64,000 nucleotides of DNA from Notospermus geniculatus (Eukaryota; Nemertea; Pilidiophora; Heteronemertea; Lineidae), in NCBI GenBank assembly GCA_002633025.1, contig NMRB01000070.1:695731-759730 (forward strand), given 5' to 3'. The notes under the pieces were generated by a model. It had not been told where the DNA came from, ran no database searches, and saw only the letters and a program-made list of their open reading frames with translations. This document shows positions 33,160 through 43,900 of this stretch, piece after piece. The first letter of the stretch is position 1; every line of letters starts with the position of its first letter. A program made the translations under genes and the position numbers.

Positions 33160-33870
33160 AATGAGTACATAGATTTTTAGACAATTTTATCAAAATAATT
33201 CCAGAGTTCATTATTGCCCATTGTGTGGCAAAACTGCCTAACGAAATCCGTCGCACGTTGAGATAAGCGGGGTCTAAAGGTCGCTGACTTCAGGTCACTC
33301 ACTCAGTGCCTAAAATTACCCTCGTTCGAGGGGTCTGTTCTCTCCGCTAAGTTATTTGCACTTTTTTGGAAATATGGATACGAATATCACCCTCGTGGTA
33401 GGTGTGCTTTATAATTTGGTGTTACCCAAAATTCACAAGGTACTTGTGGGTAAGGTTGCCTCTTTTGCCGTGGAAGGAGCTGGACCGTACAGTTCTATAG
33501 GCTTCCCTAGATACAGGCAAACATCCCTAGGCCCTTTTGGGAGTGTGCGACGGGCGAGCGACTTCTGCGATTTCCATCTGTCTCTCTTGCCGTTCGGCCG
33601 TCGAAAGCACGAAAATATTCTTTGTGAATGTCAATAAGGTCTCAGCGTGAAGCTATTGTTGAGGTCTCAGTATTATTTATAGCTCCATGGTGTCCATAAT
33701 TATTACCTTCTTCTGGGGACTGTGATACTGTAAACTGTCGTTGTCATTAATTTGTTCATATGTATACATGTATTCTCCTTCCTAGTAGGCTCAGTTAGCT
33801 GCAGTAGATTAAAAATTCGTTTTGGTCCAAAGCGGCCCGTGTATACATGCGCAGTATTATTATACAAATA

Positions 33871-33999
33871 GTGGATGGTAGGGAGTCCAATATGGATTTT
33901 TGTTGGATGAAGAAAAAGTATATCGGACGAGGCGAAGCCGAGTCCGATGTAACTTTTCTTCATCCAACAAAAATCCATATTGGACGACCTGCCATCCAC
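33871..33999. mobile_element. Foldback element with GTGGATGG ends
   Basis: GTGGATGG...CCAATATGGATTTTTG on the left is mirrored on the right around a GAGGCGAAGCC loop. It is absent from the allelic copy after 38110, as part of a larger indel that also includes 34020-34308. Confidence 0.75.
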
Positions 34000-34029
34000 T
34001 CTTTGCTATATTATACAATCAAATGTTCT

Positions 34030-34300
34030 CACCGATACGAGGTTTTAGGATCCGATACGAGGATTGAGGATCCGATTCGATGTGACATCCTATGATCACA
34101 TGATTGGCCAAGAATGATGGAGAGATTCTCAAGTTGCCTAGCAACTATAATTGGCCTATGCCCTGATTGGCTAAAACTAGGAGGGCTGTCCGATACGAGG
34201 TGTTTCGATCCGATACGAGGATTGAGGATCCGATACGATGTGACATCCTAAGATCACATGATGCAATCTTCTGCACATGATTGGCCAAGAACATTTGAGT
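34030..34300 (+). repeat. Two-copy CCGATACGAGG repeat
   Basis: Two copies about 155-165 bp apart share CCGATACGAGGATTGAGGAT, a TGTGACATCCTA-GATCACATGA block and ATGATTGGCCAAGAA. Only the first allelic copy contains it. Confidence 0.75.
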
Positions 34301-34720
34301 GCATAATATTGCACAATATGAGGATCAAAATGGGCAATATTCTTGCCAATCTTTCTTCTACCTATCATACCAGAAGCACATGGCCCCATTTGGGCCCCAT
34401 TGTGCAATAATATTGGATGGTGTATGGACTGCTTTAGGACCACATTTTCAATCATACTCATGTGTTGTTATATAAGCCTCGGCAGGAGTATCAACAACAG
34501 GCAGGGACCTCTTGTCTTTAGCATAGTCACAAAGTAAAAAGGCAGCTCTTAAAACATACGAATTTTTATTGCACTGTTGCTATAACTGAGTAGGTACAGT
34601 ATGTCTGGAACTGACGGCCATCTGTGTTGATTCAGATAATTACTTTGTATAGGCCTAATGACCGTTAATATTATCTTAACGCGTCGATGAAAGTCCAATC
34701 TGACGGCTTGTAGTTATCGT

Positions 34721-34840
34721 TCCCTTGGGACGTTTCCGTGCGCGAAAACGCTCGAAAGCATTGTTTTTTTTCCGCGTCGTGACCAACGCCGCGGAAAAAA
34801 ACAATGCTTTCGAGCGTTTCCGCGCACGGAAACGCCCCAA
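34721..34840. repeat. Long GC-rich hairpin (gap in the allelic copy)
   Basis: The arms run from CCCTTGGGACGTTTCCGTGC through AAAGCATTGTTTTTT to CCGCG, with the near-complement on the other side of a 10-bp loop. In the allelic copy the N at 38599 falls inside this structure, consistent with a hairpin that blocked sequencing. Confidence 0.8.
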
Positions 34841-35079
34841 TGGAAAGCTGCCCTAACAACCGCTGATTCGAGGAGAGGCCTCTGCTGCATGCAGCCTAAA
34901 ACAAATATTTTTACAAAAAAACTCGCTTATCTTAGTTTTTAACGTTCCATTAGAGAAAGTACATAGTCTGTATCAAATGTTGGTAACTGAATGTCTATTA
35001 CTTTTGGCTTATTGTCTGGAATGCGCAGTGAAACGTCAACATTCGCGATCGATTACAGGCGTACATGGACGGAAATTTC

Positions 35080-35178
35080 AATGCGGCAGGGGTGTTCTTT
35101 AAGTCGACTGACCCAATGCTGCTGGACTCGTCATTCAGCCGGTCAGTCGACTATAAAAAAAACACCCCTACCGCATTG
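35080..35178. mobile_element. Hairpin element, AATGCGGCAGGGGTGTTCTT arms (also 38872-38970)
   Basis: AATGCGGCAGGGGTGTTCTT with GTCGACTGAC pairs with GTCAGTCGAC and AAAACACCCCTACCGCATT across a short loop. Both alleles carry it. Confidence 0.75.
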
Positions 35179-36450
35179 ACATTGCCGTCAAGCTTACCAG
35201 CCAAGCGGAGTTGTACCAGAGCGCGAAAAGTGTTTGAGGTATGAAATTCCGACCAAGTAAACCAGGGCCTACGGTATAGGCCTACCGTCACAAGACATCC
35301 AAATGATAAAATGTACAAATACATGTGCATATTTGGATTTATTATTATTCATAGTTTCATTATATCAAGTAAATGCATAGGGCCTAATCATCGTGGGTTG
35401 CCGCGTGACCCAAATACTTTCAACTCAATCACGAAACCGGATCAAACTGGTCCGAGCCCAGCCATGCAGCAGTTCATCTTGAGAACAATGAAAATGGTGC
35501 AATATTTAAAAAGACATATAAATACATGTACATTTGTATAGTGAACCGAAAGTACGTACATGTACACTTAAGCCAGATCACGCACTTTATGCAAATCCTG
35601 TGTTTGGATCTAGTTATTTATAAAAATTCCATAACCGAAGTCAGTGTTAATCTCACAGCCTTTCGCTCTCAGCATGACTTCTCTCTTGACGAAAAGACGA
35701 TCAGAGTGACGTAAGTCTTGGCCGCGACCTCAGGTCAGTCAGAAAGGACTTGACCGCCCAAAGGTGGCGTGAATCGGTCAGTGCCGGTCATTCGTATCGA
35801 TCGGCTGGTGTCTTGACCTGTCTGCGTGACTTGGTTCTTCTCTTATAGGCTATCATCACAATTAATTAGTAATGATTGCATACTTGAATCAAACACCTGA
35901 TTTGTTGGAACTGCCCATGCCAGACATGCCTTGATAACCTTTAGGATCACGGCTCTCTCCATGACCAGGTTTCATGACCTCTCCTGTCTCCATCCGCAGT
36001 TGGATGCCGTCAGGGTTTTTAGCAAACACCCCTCAGTACAAGTGTCCAGATTGACCAGATGCGTATTCAGATATCCAGTGTCAGGCAGCCTGTCCCACCT
36101 TTGGAACTAATGTAGGGCCTACTGCGCATGCTGAGGGGCGCGAAAGCTGAGGGGAAGCCCAATAGAAGCTGTCAGTGAGTTGACCAATAGGTGTCACTAC
36201 CGCCCAATCCAATGCACAAAGCGGACCCATTCATTCTTGATTGAGTGCCAATCAAGAGAAGTTTCTTTTTGCATGGTCCGCTAGAACTTTGCTGTCATCA
36301 TTTGGCAATACGCACGGTTGACTGCTCCTATTGACTAGCGGGTGAGGAATGCTTTGGTTAACGATCTTCAAGTGAAAACTGAGGTACAAATTTCTATTCA
36401 GATTTGTGTCTTTTCTTTCTTTCAGAAAAACCTTGTATTGGCTTCAAAAC

Positions 36451-36543
36451 ATGGCCGGTCATCGACCCATGAACAGAAACCCATTTGACAAAGACAACCC
36501 ATGGTGGGATGTACCATTTAGAATTAAGGAGATTATTCTTTGA
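36451..36543 (+). CDS. 30-residue ORF in a CCAAT-rich region, allele 1 (unassigned)
   Basis: An acceptor-like TTCTTTCTTTCAG precedes ATG in strong context (AAAACATGG). The frame reads MAGHRPMNRNPFDKDNPWW and ends IKEIIL. It is unchanged in allele 2 (40310-40402). CCAAT motifs about 260 bp upstream (CCAATAG, CCCAATCC) could form a promoter. A donor-like GAT-GTACCA within it means the frame might instead be a coding first exon. It lies upstream of the transporter and is not in frame with it. No family is recognised. Confidence 0.3.
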   Translation: MAGHRPMNRNPFDKDNPWWDVPFRIKEIIL

Positions 36544-37085
36544 GTATCGTCTGTGATATAATGCTGAAGGGACAGCGTGTCACTTTGTAAATAAGTCATA
36601 CTTTTCTTACCTCATCCGGTGACAGAAGTTCTTCTGGTAAAAAGGCTTGATATTCATGTGGAATTTCCAGCTGAATAGAAAACAGTGCTCATACTGACCC
36701 CTGTGTGTCTGTGCAAAATTCTTGGCAGATACTACATAATACCACCGATAGATCATACTCAAATACCATCTTCCGTCTATACGTCAAGCCTATATAGGTC
36801 CATGGTGAAAACGAAAAATTTACAATTAAATTTTACAAGTTTGATATCCATGGAAGAAAACATTGAGATAGAATATTCAGCGTACCCTGACGTTGATCTT
36901 TGGGTGCCGTTTGATACACGAAGCTCTAACACCAGCATACACAATCTGACAAACTTTGTATAAAGAACTCCACATTTATAAGACCCTGCGTTTATAATAC
37001 GACATCCACGTTCCGAAAGACGCAAAGGACAGTATACAAGACTCAAAGATCTGATTTTTTCCATCGGTAACAAAAAAGCTCCAAA

Positions 37086-37275
37086 ATGTTCGTGGGAAAT
37101 CCATTCCAGTACAAATACTTTTTGCTGCTCATCTGTCTCATTCATATGATGATCGTGGGAGCTGTTTGCTGGTCTACAGGTATATATTACGTCAGTTGGA
37201 TGAAGGAATTCAAATGTGGAAGCGGGATCACGGCATGGATTGGCGCGGCTCATATTGGATCATTGTGCGTTGTCG
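37086..37275 (+). CDS. Transporter exon 1, redundant allele
   Basis: This exon is near-identical to 40936-41125 (one Phe/Ser difference at residue 6: NPFQY in both, with a single base change nearby). It ends at the same phase-1 donor (gttagt). No downstream exons follow before the 37403 gap, so it belongs to the unmerged second haplotype and not to a separate gene. Confidence 0.8.
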
Positions 37276-37402
37276 GTTAGTATGGATTAATTCATTCAAG
37301 TTTTAGTGGGGATTTTTTGGTTTTTTTTTTCTGTTTTGTTTGGTTTTTTTGGTTTTTTTACAAGGGCGGGAGGGTAGCCTACCTGTGGAATAATCTTCAG
37401 GA

Positions 37403-37403
37403 N
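37403..37403. other. Assembly gap flanked by redundant alleles
   Basis: The sequence before the N matches up to 41220, and the sequence after it matches from 33127. The two flanks overlap by about 4 kb. Confidence 0.9.
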
Positions 37404-39690
37404 AGCATTTGCTATAGTCCTTTATTCATATGACCCAATGAGTCCATAGATTTTTTGACAATTTTATCAAAATAATTCCAGAGTTCATCTTTGTCCATTG
37501 TGTGGCAAAACTGCCAAACGAAATCCACCGCACGTTGAGATAAGCGGGGTCTAAAGGTCGCTGACTTCAGGTCACTCACTCAGTGCCTAAAATTACCCTC
37601 GTTCGAGGGGTCTGTTCTCTCCGCTAAATTATTTGCACTTTTTTTGGAAATACATGTATGGAGCCTCGTGGTAGGTGTGCTTTATAATTTGGCGTTACCC
37701 AAAATTCACAAGGTATTTGTGCGTAAGGTTGCCTCTTTTGCCGTGGAAGGGGCTGGACCGTACAGTTCTGTAGGCTTCCCTAGATACAGGCAAACATCCC
37801 TAGGCCCTTTTGGGAGTGTGCGACGGGCGAGCGACTTCTGCGATTTCCATCTGTCTCTCTTGCCGTTCGGCCGTCGAAAGCACGAAAATATTCTTTGTCA
37901 ATAAGGTCTCAGCGTGAAGCTATTGTTGAGGTCTCAGTATTATTTATAGCTCCATGGTGTCCATAATTATTACCTTCTTCTGGGGACTGTGATACTTTAA
38001 ACTGTCGTTGTCATTAATTTGTTCATATGTATATTCTCCTTCCTAGTACTCAGTTAGCTGCAGTAGATTAAAAATTCGTTTTGGCCCAAAGCGGCCCGTG
38101 AATACATGCGCTCAGTATTATTGCACAATATGAGGATCAAAATGGGCAATATTCTTGCAAATCTTTCTTCTACCTATCATACCAGAAGCACATGACCCCA
38201 TTTGGGCCCCATTGTGCAATAATATTGGATGGTGTATGGACTGCGTTAGGACCACATTTTCAATCATACTCATGTGTTGTTATATCGGCAGGAGTATCAA
38301 CAACAGGGACTTCTTGTCTTTAGCATAGTCACAAAGTAAAAAGCCCGGGTAAAAAGGCAGCTCTTAAAACATACGAATTTTTATTGCACTGTTGCTATAA
38401 CTGAGTAGGTACAGTATGTCTGGAACTGACGGCCATCTGTGTTGATTCAGATAAATACTTTGTATAGGCCTAATGACCGTTAATATTATCTTAACGCGTC
38501 GATGAAAGTCCAATCTGACGGCTTGTAGTTATCGTTCCCTTGGGGCGTTTCCGAGCGCGAAAACGCTCGAAAGCATTGTTTTTTTCCGCGTCGTGACCNG
38601 TTCCCTTGGGGCGTTTCCGCGCACGGAAACGCCCCAATGGAAAGCTGCCCTAACAACCGCTGATTCGAGGAGAGGCCTCTGCTGCATGCAGCCTAAAACA
38701 AGTATTTTTACAAAAAAAGCTCGCTTATCTTAGTTTTTAACGTTCCATTAGAGAAAGTAGTCTGTATCAAATGTTGGTAACTGAATGTCTATTACTTTTG
38801 GCTTTTATTGTCTGGAATGCGCAGTGAAACGTCAACATTCGCGATTACAGGCGCACATGGACGGAAATTTCAATGCGGCAGGGGTGTTCTTTAAGTCGAC
38901 TGACCCAATGCTGCTGGACTCGTCATTCAGCCGGTCAGTCGACTATAAAAAAAACACCCCTACCGCATTGACATTGCCGTCAAGCTTACCAGCCAAGCGG
39001 AGTGTTGTACCAGAGCGCGAAAAGTGTTTGAGGTATGAAATTCCGACCAAGTAAACCAGGGCCTACGGTATAGGCCTACCGTCACAAGACATCCAAATGA
39101 TAAAATGTACAAATACATGTGCATATTTGGATTTATTATTCATAGTTTCATTATATCAAGTAAATGCATAGGGCCTAATCATCGTGGGTTGCCGCGTGAC
39201 CCAAATACTTTCAACTCAATCACGAAACCGGATCAAACTGGTCCGAGCCCAGCCATGCAGCAGTTCATCTTGAGAACAATGAAAATGGTGCAATATTTAA
39301 AAAGACATATAAATACATGTACATTTGTATAGTGAACCGAAAGTACGTACATGTACACTTAAGCCAGATCACGCACTTTATGCAAATCCTGTGTTTGGAT
39401 CTAGTTATTTATAAAAATTCCATAACCGAAGTCAGTGTTAATCTCACAGCCTTTCGCTCTCAGCATGACTTCTCTCTTGACGAAAAGACGATCAGAGTGA
39501 CGTAAGTCTTGGCCGCGACCTCAGGTCAGTCAGAAAGGACTTGACCGCCCAAAGGTGGCGTGAAGCGGTCAGTGTCGGTCATTCGTATCGATCGGCCGGT
39601 GTCTTGACCTGTCTGCGTGACTTGGTTCTTCTCAAATAGGCTGTCATCACAATTAATTAGTAATGATTGCATACTTGAATCAAACACCTG

Positions 39691-39824
39691 GGCCCAGTTG
39701 CACAAAGAATCTTAAGTCTAAGAAAAAACTTAAGTCTGAAAGGAAGCCATCTGATTTGCTGAAACCTGGTCACATGATGACTTAAGTCAAACTTTAGACT
39801 TAAGATTCTTTGTGAAACTGGGCC
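39691..39824. mobile_element. PIF/Harbinger-like MITE, polymorphic between alleles
   Basis: The ends GGCCCAGTTGCACAAAGAAT and a near-complement bound 134 bp rich in CTTAAGTC. Allele 1 (near 35910) lacks it and instead has about 60 bp of other sequence, so insertion was accompanied by deletion, or the reverse. The ends resemble those of the element in the Kazal exon (GGCCC-GGTTGCAC). Confidence 0.8.
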
Positions 39825-40309
39825 CAGGTTTCATGACCTCTCCTGTCTCCATCCGCAGTTGGATGCCGTCAGGGTTTTTAGCAAACACCCCTCAGTACAA
39901 GTGTCCAGATTGACCAGATGCGTATTCAGATATCCAGTGTCAGGCAGCCTGTCCCACCTTTGGAACTAATGTAGGGCCTACTGCGCATGCTGAGGGGCGC
40001 GAAAGCTGAGGGGAAGCCCAATAGAAGCTGTCAGTGAGTTGACCAATAGGTGTCACTACCGCCCAATCCAATGCACAAAGCGGACCCATTCATTCTTGAT
40101 TGAGTGCCAATCAAGAGAAGTTTCTTTTTGCATGGTCCGCTAGAACTTTGCTGTCATCATTTGGCAATACGCACGGTTGACTGCTCCTATTGACTAGCGG
40201 GTGAGGAATGCTTTGGTTAACGATCTTCAAGTGAAAACTGAGGTACAAATTTCTATTCAGATTTGTGTCTTTTCTTTCTTTCAGAAAAACCTTGTATTGG
40301 CTTCAAAAC

Positions 40310-40402
40310 ATGGCCGGTCATCGACCCATGAACAGAAACCCATTTGACAAAGACAACCCATGGTGGGATGTACCATTTAGAATTAAGGAGATTATTCTTT
40401 GA
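40310..40402 (+). CDS. 30-residue ORF, allele 2 (unassigned)
   Basis: This is identical in frame and product to 36451-36543. Its upstream acceptor-like tract and CCAAT region are also kept. It is listed separately only because the two alleles are in series in this assembly. Confidence 0.3.
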   Translation: MAGHRPMNRNPFDKDNPWWDVPFRIKEIIL

Positions 40403-40935
40403 GTATCGTCTGTGATATAATGCTGAAGGGACAGCGTGTCACTTTGTAAATAAGTCATACTTTTCTTACCTCATCCGGTGACAGAAGTTCTTCTGGTAAA
40501 AAGGCTTGATATTCATGTGGAATTTCCAGCTGAATAGAAAACAGTGCTCATACTGACCCCTGTGTGTCTGTGCAAAATTCTTGGCAGATACTACATAATA
40601 CCACCGATAGATCATACTCAAATACCATCTTCCGTCTATACGTCAAGCCTATATAGGTCCATGGTGAAAACGAAAAATTTACAATTAAATTTTACAAGTT
40701 TGATATCCATGGAAGAAAACATTGAGATAGAATATTCAGCGTACCCTGACGTTGATCTTTGGGTGCCGTTTGATACACGAAGCTGTAACACCAGCATACA
40801 CAATCTGACAAACTTTGTATAAAGAACTCCACATTTATAAGACCCTGCGTTACGATACGTTCCGAAAGACGCAAAGGACAGTATACAAGACTCAAAGATC
40901 TGATTTTTTTCCATCGGTAACAAAAAAGCTCCAAA

Positions 40936-43900
40936 ATGTTCGTGGGAAATCCTTTCCAGTACAAATACTTTTTGCTGCTCATCTGTCTCATTCATATGAT
41001 GATCGTGGGAGCTGTTTGCTGGTCTACAGGTATATATTACGTCAGTTGGATGAAGGAATTCAAATGTGGAAGCGGGATCACGGCATGGATTGGCGCGGCT
41101 CATATTGGATCATTGTGCGTTGTCGGTTAGTACGGATTAATTCATTCAAGTTTTAGTGGTTTTTTTTTTGTTTTTCTACAAGGGAGGGAGGGTAGCAGAC
41201 CTGTGGAATAATCTTCAGGACTAGAAACTGAGGTAAATTTAGAATACATGAGTCCTCTAAAGCCTGCCGCACACTGGAGCTACTGCTGAGCAAAAAGTCA
41301 GTTGAGACCGTTTGCTCAGCATATAGCTCGCGTGTGCGCGTATTTTTCGGTGAGTTTTTGCCTCGCGATTTTGATATATCAAACTTGATAATTCGAAATA
41401 TCTCTGCCTGTGGTATTGATGATGCCCATTTCGATTATGCAGTGACCTTGATGATCAGAGGTCAAGGTCAAGGTCATACTTTGATAATTTGAAATATTTC
41501 TTGCCTATGGTAGAGGTACAGGCATGGTATCACCCACACTTAGGTTATTGAGGATGCCCATTTTGATTATGCAATGACCTTGATGATCAAAGGTCAAGGT
41601 CAAACTTGATGATTTGATTTGAGCACATCAAAATAGCTGCGAGCAGGCTGCCTGTCATGTCCGTAGGGTCCTCTTCAACAAGCGGGAACCATCAGACATT
41701 TACAATGTCATCTTGTTCAACTTGTCTGAATCGTATTGTTCAAGATTTTGACAACATCAGTGAAAGGGTTAATAAAATCGACCACTGGAGATAATGCCTT
41801 ATGCATTGAAACCCAGAAACGTAACACCACATCATCATCCTCTACTTTAGTCATAGGATTGCTTTTTTTCAGCACCCCTGTCCAGCTACTTGGTAGAGCG
41901 AGTGGGATACAGAAAGACGTGCCTCCTAGGTGCAGCCATCTCCTCGGTCGGGATCATTGGTTCAGCCTACGCCCCTGATGTCTACACCCTCTTCGCTCTC
42001 TATGGATTGTTATGTGGTAAAAGATCTCATCAGAGTACCAAGAGATTGACTGTCCCCAGTCTTTCTCCTTCGCACAGTTTCCTGTGTGGGAACCCTCCCA
42101 CACGAAACCACAACACCTAAGTGGGAACCTGAGTGCGAGTTTCCTCAAGTCCTGCAATGACCCACTCCTTTGACACTCCCATCCGGGGGTTGGGCAACCC
42201 TCATCCGGGGGTCGGGCTTGAATGCCTTATTGTACAGGCCCACCATTGCAGTACGCATAAGGTGAGAGTTACATGTACTTTGAGGCAGTTTGATTTGAAG
42301 CATGGACTGAAGACTGGAGGAGTGAGACCCTCAGTCTTGCCTGCCAGCAGCATGGTAAACTTGGCATGCGATGCTTAAGCATTGAGTTCCGTCTGTCGAA
42401 GGCGGACGGACTGACAAAAATGTACAGATTATTTTCCGTTCATTCATAAAAACATCTTTTCCATGCGGGATCGGTTTGGTTCGCTCATCTACATATACAT
42501 GGGGAAAACGGTAGTTTAACCTACATCCATCACCTACATGATGCAGCCAACCTCTCCTTAGCATTTAGCCCCTTAGTAATATAACAGGGTATTATGACGT
42601 GATTATTTTAGAAAATCATTGCCCCCAACGACCCCATGCAACTTGACTTGAATGCCCATCTATCATTGTTCCTCATGAGGTTTGTGTTCAGCGGTTCTTG
42701 CTTAAGCTAGGAATCCACTACTGATTTTCTGCGTTGCGACTTGCTTTGCAACCTGCTACCCGCGACGGCGACTGAATACGATCGCAAGGAACTGGTACCG
42801 GTGTAATGTGTGAGAATGCCCCCCGTATGACAATGCCCGCTTTATTGTTCGGCGGACACTCAAATACAGAAAGACATGTTTATCAGTGCCTCCCTCATTG
42901 TCACATTGCCGCTTATTCCGTCAATCTTTTGTTTGGGGGCATTGGCAAACGGGGGCAGTGAAAAACATTACACCGGTCTCCGACTGATTGCCAACTGAAA
43001 TTGACCACATCTTCGCCATTGGTGGAAATCACGTCTAGCAAGTCCACTACGGCGGCGGTCGAATGCCCAGTTGCAACGCAACCCAGTTGCAAAGCAAGTC
43101 GCAACGCAAACTCGGCTTGAAAATCAATGGTGGATTCCTAGCTCAAACAATCACCTTTTAACATATCGACAGGTTGCTTTTTACGCCGATAAACGACTGT
43201 TGTGTTCACCAACATCTTGAGAAGATTCAGGGGTTCTTTGTCCCTTCATCACCGCACACGGAGGGCAAGAGCGCGAAGAACCCCGATGTTCTGAGGATGT
43301 CCGCCAAGGCAGTTTCGCAATTGTGATCAGTGGGACAGCGTTTGCTTGAAGTAACAGCCATACTCTACACTAAAGTGTACTTGGTGTAAATGATGATAGG
43401 GCTATTCTTTCAATCGATCACCTTCCCGCCGCCCACAAGCGTGTTTAACTGCCGTTTATGTCGAATCCAGTGTCGATTGCGTCCGTAATACTTCGAATCT
43501 TTCCGTCATTCTTCGGCATTCTTGCAAAGTTTCGAGCTCTGAGTCAAGAATAGAGTTTTCGCGAAATGCCCCCGAAACGCCAACGCGAACGCCAATCCCA
43601 CTGTTCGATGCCACGAAGAGAGCAGCGAACAATTGGATAGACGTTCGCATCGGCGTTTCGGGGCTTTGCAAAAACTCTGTGTCGATCGGTCGCGATTTTA
43701 CATGTGTATTCCCCAGAAATTCTACCCAGACCAATCTTTGTTGTCACTTCAAAATTTACCTTTCTAATGTCGTTATTCTTTGTACCATAAATTTCAAGCA
43801 TTACAAGGCTTCCTCCCTGCTAAATAATATTGGTCTCGGTAGAGAAACAATTAGCATGCCAACGTCGACATATTTGGCCCTGAAGTGTCCCTGGCAAAAA

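Larger units (their letters stand above)
33127..37402 (+). repeat. Redundant allelic copy of 37404-41220
   Basis: Sequence from 33127 to the N at 37403 is repeated at 37404-41220 with small differences. This copy has an extra block (about 33866-34308), and the other copy has one extra MITE (39691-39824). Because the repeat unit begins and ends exactly at the N, it reads as two haplotypes placed in series. Confidence 0.88.

Noticed and set aside
33356-33637. 93-codon open frame kept in both alleles (also 37644-37904)
   Set aside because: It has no recognised domain. Conservation between alleles of one individual is expected, so it gives no evidence of coding.
36777-37253. 158-codon open frame on the minus strand opposite transporter exon 1
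   Set aside because: It is a shadow of a real exon and flanking DNA. The allele at 40636-41103 has frame differences and no domain is seen.
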